Source of the DNA: Aquimarina brevivitae | GTDB lineage: Bacteria; Bacteroidota; Bacteroidia; Flavobacteriales; Flavobacteriaceae | Assembly (NCBI RefSeq): GCF_004216895.1 | Contig: NZ_SGXE01000005.1 | Location: 119,777 to 183,776 of the forward strand | DNA: 64,000 nt | Direction of reading: 5' to 3' | Part shown: one piece after another, positions 27,187 to 34,127 of the stretch | How positions within the stretch are numbered: position 1 is the stretch's first letter | How the letters are laid out: the number at the start of each line of letters is the position of its first letter | Notes under the pieces: generated by a model | What the model saw: the letters and a program-made list of their open reading frames with translations, nothing else | What the model was told of the DNA's origin: nothing | The model's database searches: none | Program-made: the position numbers and the translations under genes

Positions 27187-27594
27187 ATGAAAACAGTGAT
27201 CTGTTACGTCAGTACCGTAAATCCCTTCTTGACTCAAAAAGAGTTACAGCAGCTGTTTAGCTTTGTGACCAATACCAACAAAAAATTAGGGATCACCGGC
27301 GTATTGATTCATGCTGAAGGTAATTTTTTTCAAATCATTGAAGGCGAAACAACCACCATTCATTCGCTATTTGAACGCATCCAACAAGACACCCGGCATT
27401 ACGATATTATTACCATACTCAATAAACCCATTTATAACAGCTCTTTTGACGATTATGAATGTTCCTTTACCGTTATCTCAACCAAAAAAGATCGAGAAAA
27501 GCTCGATTCTTTTTTAGAAAAAGAAAAATTGAACAACCCCCAGAGTTTTGGTAGCATCGCCTATATCGCACAGAAGTTTATCGGAAAATATTAG
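27187..27594 (+). CDS. Stand-alone BLUF-domain blue-light photoreceptor
   Basis: 135 residues, almost all of it one BLUF domain, which binds FAD and senses blue light by a hydrogen-bond switch. The key residues align: Tyr7 (CYVST), Asn31 (TNKKLGITG) and Gln49 (NFFQIIEGE), followed by IQQDTRHYDI. The photoactive Tyr-Gln pair is intact. The C-terminal 35 residues could form the short capping helices of this class. No effector domain is fused and the neighbours (rpoD upstream, rpe downstream) do not reveal a partner, so the output is unknown. Confidence 0.9.
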   Translation: MKTVICYVSTVNPFLTQKELQQLFSFVTNTNKKLGITGVLIHAEGNFFQIIEGETTTIHSLFERIQQDTRHYDIITILNKPIYNSSFDDYECSFTVISTKKDREKLDSFLEKEKLNNPQSFGSIAYIAQKFIGKY

Positions 27595-27617
27595 TGGTCT
27601 TTTAACCCTAATCATTA

Positions 27618-27646
27618 TTGAAAATTAAATAAAGATTATAATTTTG
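27618..27646 (+). promoter_or_regulatory. Promoter of rpe-ypdA
   Basis: TTG at 27618-27620 and TAATTTTG at 27639-27646, 18 bp apart, with a predicted leader of about 10-15 nt before rpe. Confidence 0.65.
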
Positions 27647-27662
27647 TGCAAATACAAAAGTT

Positions 27663-28322
27663 ATGACTCCAAAACGTATTGCCCCATCAGTGCTGGCCGC
27701 TGATTTTGCCAATCTTCAACGAGATATTGAAATGATAAACGCTAGTGAAGCCGACTGGTTTCATATAGATATCATGGATGGTGTTTTTGTACCCAACATT
27801 TCGTTTGGTATGCCCGTATTACGAGATATTGTAAAACACGCTAAAAAAACCATTGATGTTCATTTGATGATCGTAGATCCAGATCGCTATATCAAAACCT
27901 TTGCCGATTTAGGCAGTAATATTCTTACCGTACATTATGAAGCCTGTACACACCTGCACAGAACGCTACAGGCCATTAAAGCCGAAGGTATGCAAGCAGG
28001 AGTAGCCATCAACCCACATACCAATGTAAGCCTGTTAGAAGACACCATAAATGATATCGATTTGGTATGCCTCATGAGTGTTAACCCTGGCTTTGGAGGG
28101 CAATCGTTTATCGAAAATACGTATAACAAGGTACAACAGCTTAAAGAAATTATCAATCGCAAAGGCGCCAAAACCTTAATCGAAATCGACGGAGGAGTGA
28201 CCAGTAAAAACGCCAAACAATTGGTAGACGCCGGTGCTGACGTATTGGTAGCCGGTAGCTTTGTCTTTAAAAGCGAAAACCCTACCGAGACCATTAAAGA
28301 CCTCAAAAGTATCGTAGCCTAA
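27663..28322 (+). CDS. rpe: Ribulose-phosphate 3-epimerase
   Basis: TIM-barrel enzyme of the pentose phosphate pathway that interconverts ribulose 5-phosphate and xylulose 5-phosphate. 219 residues with the expected motifs: APSVLAADFANL, HIDIMDGVFVPNISFG (metal His and catalytic Asp), VHLMIVDPDRY, MSVNPGFGGQSFI, EIDGGV and ADVLVAGSFVF. ypdA begins 1 nt after its stop, so the two are co-transcribed and probably translationally coupled. Confidence 0.97.
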   Translation: MTPKRIAPSVLAADFANLQRDIEMINASEADWFHIDIMDGVFVPNISFGMPVLRDIVKHAKKTIDVHLMIVDPDRYIKTFADLGSNILTVHYEACTHLHRTLQAIKAEGMQAGVAINPHTNVSLLEDTINDIDLVCLMSVNPGFGGQSFIENTYNKVQQLKEIINRKGAKTLIEIDGGVTSKNAKQLVDAGADVLVAGSFVFKSENPTETIKDLKSIVA

Positions 28323-28323
28323 T

Positions 28324-29307
28324 ATGCAAGTAGACCTGATCATTGTAGGAGGAGGACCCATTGGTATTGCGTGCGGATTAGAAGCACAAAAAAATAATAT
28401 ATCCTATGTTATTTTAGAAAAAGGACCAATCGTCAATTCGCTATTCAATTATCCGGTAAACATGCAGTTCTTTTCTTCTTCTGAGAAGTTAGAGATTGAT
28501 GACATCCCTTTTATCAGTAAAGAAGCTAAGCCTAAACGAGACGAAGCGCTAGAGTATTATCGCAGAATTGTAACCAGCAATGACCTCAACATTAACTTGT
28601 TTGAAAAGGTAGAACGCATTCACAAAGAAGGCGATACCTTTACCGTACAATCCTCCAAGGATACGTATCAGGGGCGCTATGTGATCATTGCCACGGGATT
28701 TTATGACATCCCTAATACGATAGACGTACCAGGAGAAGATTTACCTAAAGTATCCCACTATTACGATAATCCGCATTTTTATGCAAAGCAGAAACTGGCT
28801 GTTATTGGCGCTAGCAATAGTGCTGTAGATGCCGCGCTGGAATGCTATCGCAAAGGCGCTGAAGTTACTTTACTGGTACGCGGCCCAGAAATCGGCAAAC
28901 GGGTTAAATACTGGGTAAAACCCGATATTGAAAACCGCATCAAAGAAGGCAGTATCAAAGCCTACTATAACACCGAGGTTACCGCCATCACCGCTAAACA
29001 CATTGAGATCAATACCAATGGAGAAATGATGCGATTAGACAATGATTATGTACTGGCCTTAACAGGCTACAAACCTAACTTTAGCTTTTTAGAAAAAATT
29101 GGGGTTCAGCTCTCAGATGATGCCAAGCGATATCCGCAATACGATGAAGCAAGTATGGAAACCAATGTAGAGAACCTATACCTGGCTGGGGTAATTTGTG
29201 GTGGTATGGATACCCACATTTGGTTTATCGAAAACTCCAGGGTACATGCCAAGACGATTTTGCAGGATATAACAGGCAAAGAACAGCAAGCGGAACAGAA
29301 CGCTTAA
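28324..29307 (+). CDS. ypdA: YpdA-type FAD/NAD(P) oxidoreductase, putative bacillithiol disulfide reductase
   Basis: 327 residues, with an N-terminal FAD-binding GGGPIG and an internal NAD(P)-binding GASNSAVDAALECYR. It resembles thioredoxin reductase but lacks the CxxC redox pair, as in YpdA (Bdr), which reduces bacillithiol disulfide with NADPH. The conserved single Cys position near the start (GIACGLEA) is present. Coupling to rpe, a pentose-phosphate gene, fits a demand for NADPH, though this link is inference. It is the last core gene before the repeat-rich island. Confidence 0.88.
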   Translation: MQVDLIIVGGGPIGIACGLEAQKNNISYVILEKGPIVNSLFNYPVNMQFFSSSEKLEIDDIPFISKEAKPKRDEALEYYRRIVTSNDLNINLFEKVERIHKEGDTFTVQSSKDTYQGRYVIIATGFYDIPNTIDVPGEDLPKVSHYYDNPHFYAKQKLAVIGASNSAVDAALECYRKGAEVTLLVRGPEIGKRVKYWVKPDIENRIKEGSIKAYYNTEVTAITAKHIEINTNGEMMRLDNDYVLALTGYKPNFSFLEKIGVQLSDDAKRYPQYDEASMETNVENLYLAGVICGGMDTHIWFIENSRVHAKTILQDITGKEQQAEQNA

Positions 29308-29330
29308 ACGTGATTATAAAAAAAACTCTC

Positions 29331-29493
29331 CCGCGCTCTGCAAAGTCTCCTGAATTTGAAGAATAACGTTGTTCAGCAAGTTTGTCTTCCTAGAATCTTC
29401 GATTTGGTGACTTTAGTGTGTTAAGAGCATTAAATAAGTAGGGATCTGCGAGTCTAACTCCACATTGATTAAAAAACGTTTAGATTTGTGGTA
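29331..29493 (+). repeat. Island repeat, copy 1 (full length)
   Basis: About 163 bp with all three modules. (a) A hairpin CAAAGTC-TCCT-GAaTTTG at 29341-29358. (b) A middle block with TTTGTCTTCCTAGAATCTTC and AGTGTGTTAAGAGC. (c) A 3' block GATTAAAAAACGTTTAGATTTG ending in GTGGTA. The 3' block holds a -7 box TAGATTTG at 29481-29488, 83 bp before the next gene. Related copies lie at ten further places up to 40.2 kb. Confidence 0.85.
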
Positions 29494-29571
29494 AATACAA
29501 AGGCAAATATCAATTATTTTGTTTTTGACTATAGTTGAAAAAACGAAAATCAGAAACCTACTCCGATACAT

Positions 29572-29889
29572 ATGAATGAAATTCCTTTACTTACTTTCGA
29601 TAAATTATTTGACTTGATCGAAGAAAATCGATTTAAAAATGAAACTGACAAAAAGATTGCGAATAAAATTCTTGAAGCAGCAAATGATTGGGGAGATTGG
29701 AAAAATTCTGTCAATGATTTGAATGAGTTTATTCTTGTATTGGAGAAAGAAATCAAAGGATTAACAACTCAACCAAATATTGAAAAACTACTACATAGAT
29801 ATAATCGAGACTTTTCAAAATATACTTGGGAAGCTGAAAGTTTATGCTCTTTGCTTGAAATTTTTGAACTACAAAAGAAAGCGAATTAA
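29572..29889 (+). CDS. Hypothetical small acidic protein, island gene
   Basis: 105 residues, soluble, mostly helical by composition, with repeated acidic and Trp-containing stretches (NDWGDWKNSVNDLNEF, YTWEAESLCSLLEIFE). I recognise no family; size and charge are like those of immunity or anti-toxin-type proteins, but that is only an impression. It follows repeat copy 1 and is followed closely by a small membrane-protein gene. Confidence 0.6.
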   Translation: MNEIPLLTFDKLFDLIEENRFKNETDKKIANKILEAANDWGDWKNSVNDLNEFILVLEKEIKGLTTQPNIEKLLHRYNRDFSKYTWEAESLCSLLEIFELQKKAN

Positions 29890-29934
29890 GAAATGTTTTC
29901 TCATATATTGCTAAGATAAATAAGACTGTCTAAC

Positions 29935-30204
29935 ATGGAAATATTAATAATCATTTTTATCCCAATTATAATTTGGATTGTAAGTATTTATCTGCTTTTA
30001 GGTTGGGATAAATTCAATAATTTTTTCATCATAAACGGTATTCTAGTAATAGCTTATGTTGGGCTCCTAGTATGTGGAAAATCAATTTGGGATCACGATG
30101 AATATGGTTTAGGATTTCTATTCAGGTTAGCTATTTGCTTATTGACCCATGTTTTAATTGTATTTGTTTTTGCAGTCTTTAAAAATAGACAATTGAAAAA
30201 ATAA
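29935..30204 (+). CDS. Hypothetical small membrane protein, island gene
   Basis: 89 residues with three predicted membrane helices (about 2-22, 30-47, 60-82) and a short basic tail (KNRQLKK). No family recognised. It lies 45 bp after the previous gene with no repeat in between, so these two share one repeat unit and probably one transcript. Confidence 0.6.
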   Translation: MEILIIIFIPIIIWIVSIYLLLGWDKFNNFFIINGILVIAYVGLLVCGKSIWDHDEYGLGFLFRLAICLLTHVLIVFVFAVFKNRQLKK

Positions 30205-30213
30205 CTATCGTCA

Positions 30214-30338
30214 CCCCTGCTCCGCAAAGTTTGTCTTCTTAGAATCTTCAACTTTCTAACTTCAGTGTGTTAAGAGCTTTGCAAATCCAAGGGTTGCCGA
30301 CTGTAAACTAATCATTAAAAAACGATAAGATTTGCAAC
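30214..30338 (+). repeat. Island repeat, copy 2
   Basis: About 125 bp, lacking module (a). The middle block CTCCGCAAAGTTTGTCTTC ... GCTTTGCAAATCCAAGG is well kept, with GCAAAG (30224-30229) facing CTTTGC (30277-30282) as an inverted pair. The 3' block CATTAAAAAACGATAAGATTTG has a shifted -7 box (AAGATTTG at 30327-30334). It is very close to copy 6 over about 90 bp. The next gene starts 45 bp later. Confidence 0.85.
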
Positions 30339-30379
30339 TCTTATAGCATATTAAAGACTTATTATTTATAATTTAAAAG

Positions 30380-31117
30380 ATGAAAAGCCAAACTATTATA
30401 ATAAAATTAATATTAATTTTTTCTCTATTTAGTTGCTCGAGAGGCTACGAAGTAAGAGAAGACGGGGTATATTACTTAAATTGGAACGAAGCTAGGGGTA
30501 ATAGTGAGTTTGAAGTAGAAGATGCAGACATAAACTCTTTCCGTGAATTGAAAGATAATCTATATGGTAAGGACGAGCATTATGTATTTTATAAAGGAGA
30601 AAAAATCGAAGGAGCTAACCCAGACTCATTCAAACTCCTCAAGAATGGTTATTCAATTGATAATATCCAAGCATACTATTATGGCAAACCAATTGAAAAA
30701 TCAACGTCTAAAGAATTCGAAATTATTGATTCGTACTATTCAAAAGATTTTCAAAATATCTTTTACACAACCGAATCGCTAAATGTTTGTTCTGTTAAGA
30801 ATTTTAAATTCGTGTATAATGATCATTCAGAAAAGGCTTGGGAAAGATGGACAACTGATGGGTGTAACTACTATATCAAGAGCGCAAAAGTACCTACACA
30901 AGAATATGAAAATCTAAAAATTTATAAAGGTAGTGCAGGGATTTCATCTGATAGCAAATATGTCTATTACTATGATCGAAACATTTACTACAACCAAGAC
31001 GGAGAAAGAATTTTGGACACTATTGACATTAAATCTTTTGAGGTCATTGACTATATTGATATACGAGATAAATTTGGCTGTATTAATGTTTATCACGGTA
31101 GGAGAAAATGTGAATAA
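30380..31117 (+). CDS. DKNYY-family lipoprotein, island gene
   Basis: 245 residues. Lipobox LFSC gives a lipidated Cys near residue 19. The mature part consists of repeated units of the type NLYGKDEHYVFYKGEKIEGANPDSFKLL, which is the DKNYY pattern (tandem short repeats with Asp-Lys-x-x-Tyr-Tyr cores), continuing as AYYYGKPIEKSTSKEFEII and SSDSKYVYYYDRNIYY. Such proteins are surface or periplasmic and of unknown function. It stands alone behind repeat copy 2. Confidence 0.75.
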   Translation: MKSQTIIIKLILIFSLFSCSRGYEVREDGVYYLNWNEARGNSEFEVEDADINSFRELKDNLYGKDEHYVFYKGEKIEGANPDSFKLLKNGYSIDNIQAYYYGKPIEKSTSKEFEIIDSYYSKDFQNIFYTTESLNVCSVKNFKFVYNDHSEKAWERWTTDGCNYYIKSAKVPTQEYENLKIYKGSAGISSDSKYVYYYDRNIYYNQDGERILDTIDIKSFEVIDYIDIRDKFGCINVYHGRRKCE

Positions 31118-31145
31118 TTACTGAAATCAGACAGAATAAATTTAT

Positions 31146-31272
31146 GCTGCTCACCAACCTTTAACCTCTTCGATTGTTCAATTTCTTTACTTCCTGGTGC
31201 CATAAGCTTTGCTTAACTATGGTTTCACAAGTACAACTTTGTTTTGATTTAAAAACGTTTAGATTTGTGGTA
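31146..31272 (+). repeat. Island repeat, copy 3 (middle block degenerate)
   Basis: The middle block is recognisable only in parts (CTTCGATTGTTCAATTTCTT, AAGCTTTGC). The 3' block is excellent: GATTTAAAAACGTTTAGATTTG plus GTGGTAA. The -7 box is at 31260-31267, and a TTG at 31239-31241 lies 18 bp upstream of it, so this copy contains a complete promoter. The next gene starts 54 bp later. Confidence 0.75.
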
Positions 31273-31321
31273 ACTGTAAAGATATTAATCCCTTATTTGA
31301 TTGTCGGAACCAATTTGAGAA

Positions 31322-31756
31322 ATGACGAAATACATTAAAATATCAGTTCTATTCTTATTATCTGCTTGCGGACAAAATGCAACTGAAATGAAAACACCTG
31401 AAAATGCGAATGAAAAATTTGCGGAGTTTATCGCAAAGAAAAAGTTCTATGCTGAAAATTATTATCCTGGAGTTGCTGATGAGAAAATGCGACCAATTTT
31501 TACCCAGAAAATCAACCGTGTTGCATCTGACTTTAAAAGTGTCGCAGAATCTGAAAATCCAACTGATAAAAAATACCAAGAGAAAATTAAAATCGGACTT
31601 TCAAGGTTTGCGGACGTATATATGGAATTGGATACCGAAGACAGAGAAAGAGTTTGTTTATATTTTGAAGAGTTAATGGCCATTGTCGGACTAGAAAGTT
31701 CGAATGGACAACTGAGTCAATTTATGTATGGTTTTGACCCTAATTCTATGGATTAA
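31322..31756 (+). CDS. Small lipoprotein, DUF4844-like, island gene
   Basis: 144 residues with lipobox LLSAC (Cys at residue 16). The mature part (KKFYAENYYPGVADEKMR, VAESENPTDKKYQEKIKIG, LDTEDRERVCLYFEELM) looks like the DUF4844 family of short helical proteins found in Bacteroidota, a match I recall rather than verified. Function unknown. It is preceded by repeat copy 3 and followed by a partial copy. Confidence 0.65.
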   Translation: MTKYIKISVLFLLSACGQNATEMKTPENANEKFAEFIAKKKFYAENYYPGVADEKMRPIFTQKINRVASDFKSVAESENPTDKKYQEKIKIGLSRFADVYMELDTEDRERVCLYFEELMAIVGLESSNGQLSQFMYGFDPNSMD

Positions 31757-31776
31757 AAAAACTATTGCCAATTTAA

Positions 31777-31830
31777 GTCTCGATCTGCAACGTTTGTCTT
31801 CATCGAATCTCAATAATTTCTAAGCTTTTA
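31777..31830 (+). repeat. Island repeat, copy 4 (partial)
   Basis: Only the first half of the middle block is left: CTGCAACGTTTGTCTTCATC, GAATCTC and TTTCTAAGCTTT. The 3' promoter block is missing. Confidence 0.6.
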
Positions 31831-31950
31831 AACAGTACATTGTACTTTACTATAAAAAAGAATAGTTAACTAACTCAAATGAATTACTTACTCATTCTTC
31901 ACTACATAATTGACTTAATAATCATAGTTTCGAGTAAACTAATGCAATCG

Positions 31951-32571
31951 ATGAAAAACACAATATTTTTATTAATCCCACTATTAAGTATTAATTTATT
32001 TGCTCAAAATCTTTCTGAAATTAATTCTGATCTTTATCTAGCTGACTCACTAACATACCAAAATGAAGTTAGAATTTATCAAGGTGGTGGAATAAGTAAT
32101 TATTCCTCTCTTTTTAGAATGTACCAAAATGAATCAGATCACTGGACCGCAGAATTTTATGAGCATTACGCAAAAGTTGATGAAACAGATGAAGTACGAA
32201 CGAAAAAACAAAAACTGAAATCAATAAATGACATGGAATTTGTTTTTCAAAGCCTGAATAGGAGTCATATTTTAGACCTGCCAAGTTTAAACGAAATACG
32301 ATGGAAATTAGTAACTCGCGGGAATGTTGAAAAAATAAAAAGCATGTTTCGATGTAAAGAAATTGAGGAATACCAATTAACCAATAAAAGAGTTGCGATT
32401 ATGGATGGAGAGGGATATAAAGTTCAGGTCAAAAATTCGAATAAGGCAAACGAATTTGAATTTGCCAATCCTGATGGATATTTTAAGTATTACCCAGATA
32501 TTGACGAACTCATCTATATGTGCGAGATTTTAAACACAATCCGGACTGAATTCGGTATTTGGAAAAAATAG
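31951..32571 (+). CDS. Hypothetical secreted protein, island gene
   Basis: 206 residues from the ATG at 31951, which gives a clean signal peptide (MKNTIFLLIPLLSINLFAQ). Longer readings from 31879 or 31942 would place 24 or 3 extra residues before it and are less likely. The mature part has no recognised domain; a GDGEGYKVQV-like strand region and a C-terminal helix with CEILNTIRTEFGIWKK are seen. No Cys near the cleavage site, so it is not a lipoprotein. Function unknown. Confidence 0.6.
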   Translation: MKNTIFLLIPLLSINLFAQNLSEINSDLYLADSLTYQNEVRIYQGGGISNYSSLFRMYQNESDHWTAEFYEHYAKVDETDEVRTKKQKLKSINDMEFVFQSLNRSHILDLPSLNEIRWKLVTRGNVEKIKSMFRCKEIEEYQLTNKRVAIMDGEGYKVQVKNSNKANEFEFANPDGYFKYYPDIDELIYMCEILNTIRTEFGIWKK

Positions 32572-32580
32572 TATTCCCGA

Positions 32581-32626
32581 CACCACAATTTTGACTTCGT
32601 CAAATTTTTGATTTACAGACTTTAGA
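32581..32626 (+). repeat. Island repeat, copy 5 (degenerate fragment)
   Basis: TTTTGACTTCGTCAAATTTT and TGATTTACAGACTTTAG correspond to the middle block, closest to copy 8 (TTTTGAGTTCGTCGAATG). Modules (a) and (c) are not recognisable. Confidence 0.5.
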
Positions 32627-32718
32627 TAAAACTTTAGTACTTGGAACAAGAAATGTATATAGAACATCTCAAAAACTTGAAACCTTCAAAAAAGAAACTC
32701 CTTAAGAATTAATAGTAA

Positions 32719-33054
32719 ATGACAAAACTGACTAAAATTTTACTGTCTATCCCATCAATTCTCGGAATTGTTTATATGTTGACTTTCTGGAGTGATGATT
32801 TTTTCAAATGGATCACAAATAATGTGATCCGATTTGAGCATCAAGCGCCTATTGTAAACGGAATTATTTTAATACAAATCAGCTATCTGATTTACCGACT
32901 TTGGACTTATAAAAATGTGGAGAAAGACAAAAAAACAATGTGGACAGTTTTATTAGTTATTTTTAATTTAATAACAAGCCTGATTTTTATATGGAAAAAA
33001 GATAACGAATTCGAGCAACTTAATATCAACAACGCACCCAATAACGTTAAGTAG
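32719..33054 (+). CDS. Hypothetical small membrane protein, island gene
   Basis: 111 residues with three predicted membrane segments (about 7-24, 43-61, 73-92) and a polar Asn-rich tail. No family recognised. It follows the degenerate copy 5 and precedes the best-preserved repeat (copy 6). Confidence 0.6.
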   Translation: MTKLTKILLSIPSILGIVYMLTFWSDDFFKWITNNVIRFEHQAPIVNGIILIQISYLIYRLWTYKNVEKDKKTMWTVLLVIFNLITSLIFIWKKDNEFEQLNINNAPNNVK

Positions 33055-33070
33055 TAATTACTGCTGCTGC

Positions 33071-33244
33071 ACCCCGCTCCGCAAAGTCTCCCGACTTTGA
33101 GGGATAGTTAACATACCTCCACTCCAAATTTTTATCCTTATCGAATCTTCAACTTTCTGATTTTATTGTATTACGCGCTTTGCAAAGCCAAGGATTACCG
33201 ACTGTAACTTACTATTCATTAAAAAACGATTAGATTTGTGATAC
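33071..33244 (+). repeat. Island repeat, copy 6 (best full-length copy)
   Basis: About 174 bp. Module (a) has a perfect hairpin CAAAGTC (33082-33088), TCCC, GACTTTG (33093-33099). The middle block has TTATCGAATCTTCAACTTTC and GCGCTTTGCAAAGCCAAGG. The 3' block CATTAAAAAACGATTAGATTTG has its -7 box at 33231-33238. The repeat is followed by a gene remnant without a start codon. Confidence 0.9.
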
Positions 33245-33385
33245 TTATTTAGAGTGAAAGACATAGGTACTTTATTTCCTTGTTCACCTGTATGAGGTAC
33301 GATATACAAACATTCTTTAAAAACCTATGATTACATCGTCTAGTCCATTATACAAACTTAATATCTAATTGTATAACACATTTAA

Positions 33386-33613
33386 GAATATAATTCGTAT
33401 CTTAAAGAAATAGACTACCAAGATAATCTTACTAAACAAATCCTTTTAACCACTAAAAAGATTCAAGAAGAATTTCCGGAATTGATAAAATACTTGGAAG
33501 AAATGCCCAGTGACTTTCAATACAGCACCGAAAAAAATGTAAATCAAAAAGCACTGAAAGATTATCTAGCCTCTCTAAACAATTTATTAGAAACCTATAC
33601 AAAAGAGCATTAA
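33386..33613 (+). pseudogene. Remnant of a small helical protein gene, start codon lost
   Basis: An open frame of 75 codons plus stop, beginning straight after an in-frame TAA. It encodes EYNSYLKEIDYQDNL ... EEFPELIKYLEEMP ... YLASLNNLLETY, the layout of a small flavobacterial protein that normally starts Met-Lys-Glu-Tyr. Here the bases before GAATAT are ATT TAA where ATG AAA would be expected, so start and second codon both appear mutated. The first in-frame ATG is in the middle of the protein. Either a recent pseudogene or a protein with an unusual start. Confidence 0.6.
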
Positions 33614-33660
33614 AAAAATACAAGGATGATAATCCAGTTCGTTATCGACCCAACCTTACC

Positions 33661-33790
33661 CCCCCCCGCTTCTCAAAGCTAGACTTCATCGAACCTTCAA
33701 CTTTCTGACTTTAGTGAGTTACTAGTTTTGCATGAAGAACGATTGCCAAGTATAACTTTATATTGCTCAAGAAACGTATAGATTTGTAAA
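33661..33790 (+). repeat. Island repeat, copy 7
   Basis: Middle block with GACTTCATCGAACCTTCAAC, TTTCTGACTTTAGTGAGTTA and GATTGCCAAGTATAAC. The 3' block is shortened (CAAGAAACGTATAGATTTG), with the -7 box at 33779-33786. It lies 340 bp before the TonB receptor gene, which has a promoter of its own. Confidence 0.8.
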
Positions 33791-34034
33791 AAGTATAGGT
33801 TTCATTTTTTCCAAGGGTCTACGCCATAAAACAAATTAAATTCTGAAGAACAAAATCCTCAGAAAGATAACCTTTTTGGCATGTCTCCCTCTGAGGTATG
33901 TTAAGAAAATTTGGTTCTAGATATAGTAAGAAGAAAAAAATTACTGCGATAACATTGTTTTACACCACTTCTTTTAGACGTTAAACCAAAAACTAAATGC
34001 TAGTAAGAACATAGAATCAATCGGTTAAAAATTC
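33791..34034. other. Non-coding stretch before the TonB receptor promoter
   Basis: About 240 bp of AT-rich sequence with many stops in all frames. I see no gene, hairpin or repeat in it. Confidence 0.5.
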
Positions 34035-34057
34035 TTATTTAGATTTATTATAAATAA
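34035..34057 (+). promoter_or_regulatory. Operator 1 (metal-repressor-like palindrome) upstream of the TonB receptor
   Basis: Inverted repeat TTATTTA - 9 nt - TAAATAA. It directly touches the -33 element of the receptor promoter. Its sequence equals operator 2 in reverse orientation at 19 of 23 positions. Probably bound by an iron-responsive repressor (Fur or DtxR type), which is inference from the regulated gene. Confidence 0.6.
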
Positions 34058-34058
34058 T

Positions 34059-34089
34059 TTGGTGAATCCAAAACTCATGAATATTTTTG
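34059..34089 (+). promoter_or_regulatory. Promoter of the TonB receptor gene
   Basis: TTG at 34059-34061 and TATTTTTG at 34082-34089, 20 bp apart. It lies between the two operators; the predicted start of transcription is near 34096. Confidence 0.65.
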
Positions 34090-34099
34090 CCAAAATTCA

Positions 34100-34122
34100 C
34101 TATTTAAATTAAGTCTAAATAA
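34100..34122 (-). promoter_or_regulatory. Operator 2 of the TonB receptor promoter
   Basis: Read on the minus strand it starts TTATTTAGAC and ends TAAATAG, matching operator 1 at 19 of 23 positions. Centre-to-centre distance to operator 1 is 65 bp. It covers about +5 to +27 of the predicted transcript, a position suited to repression. Confidence 0.6.
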
Positions 34123-34127
34123 AAACA

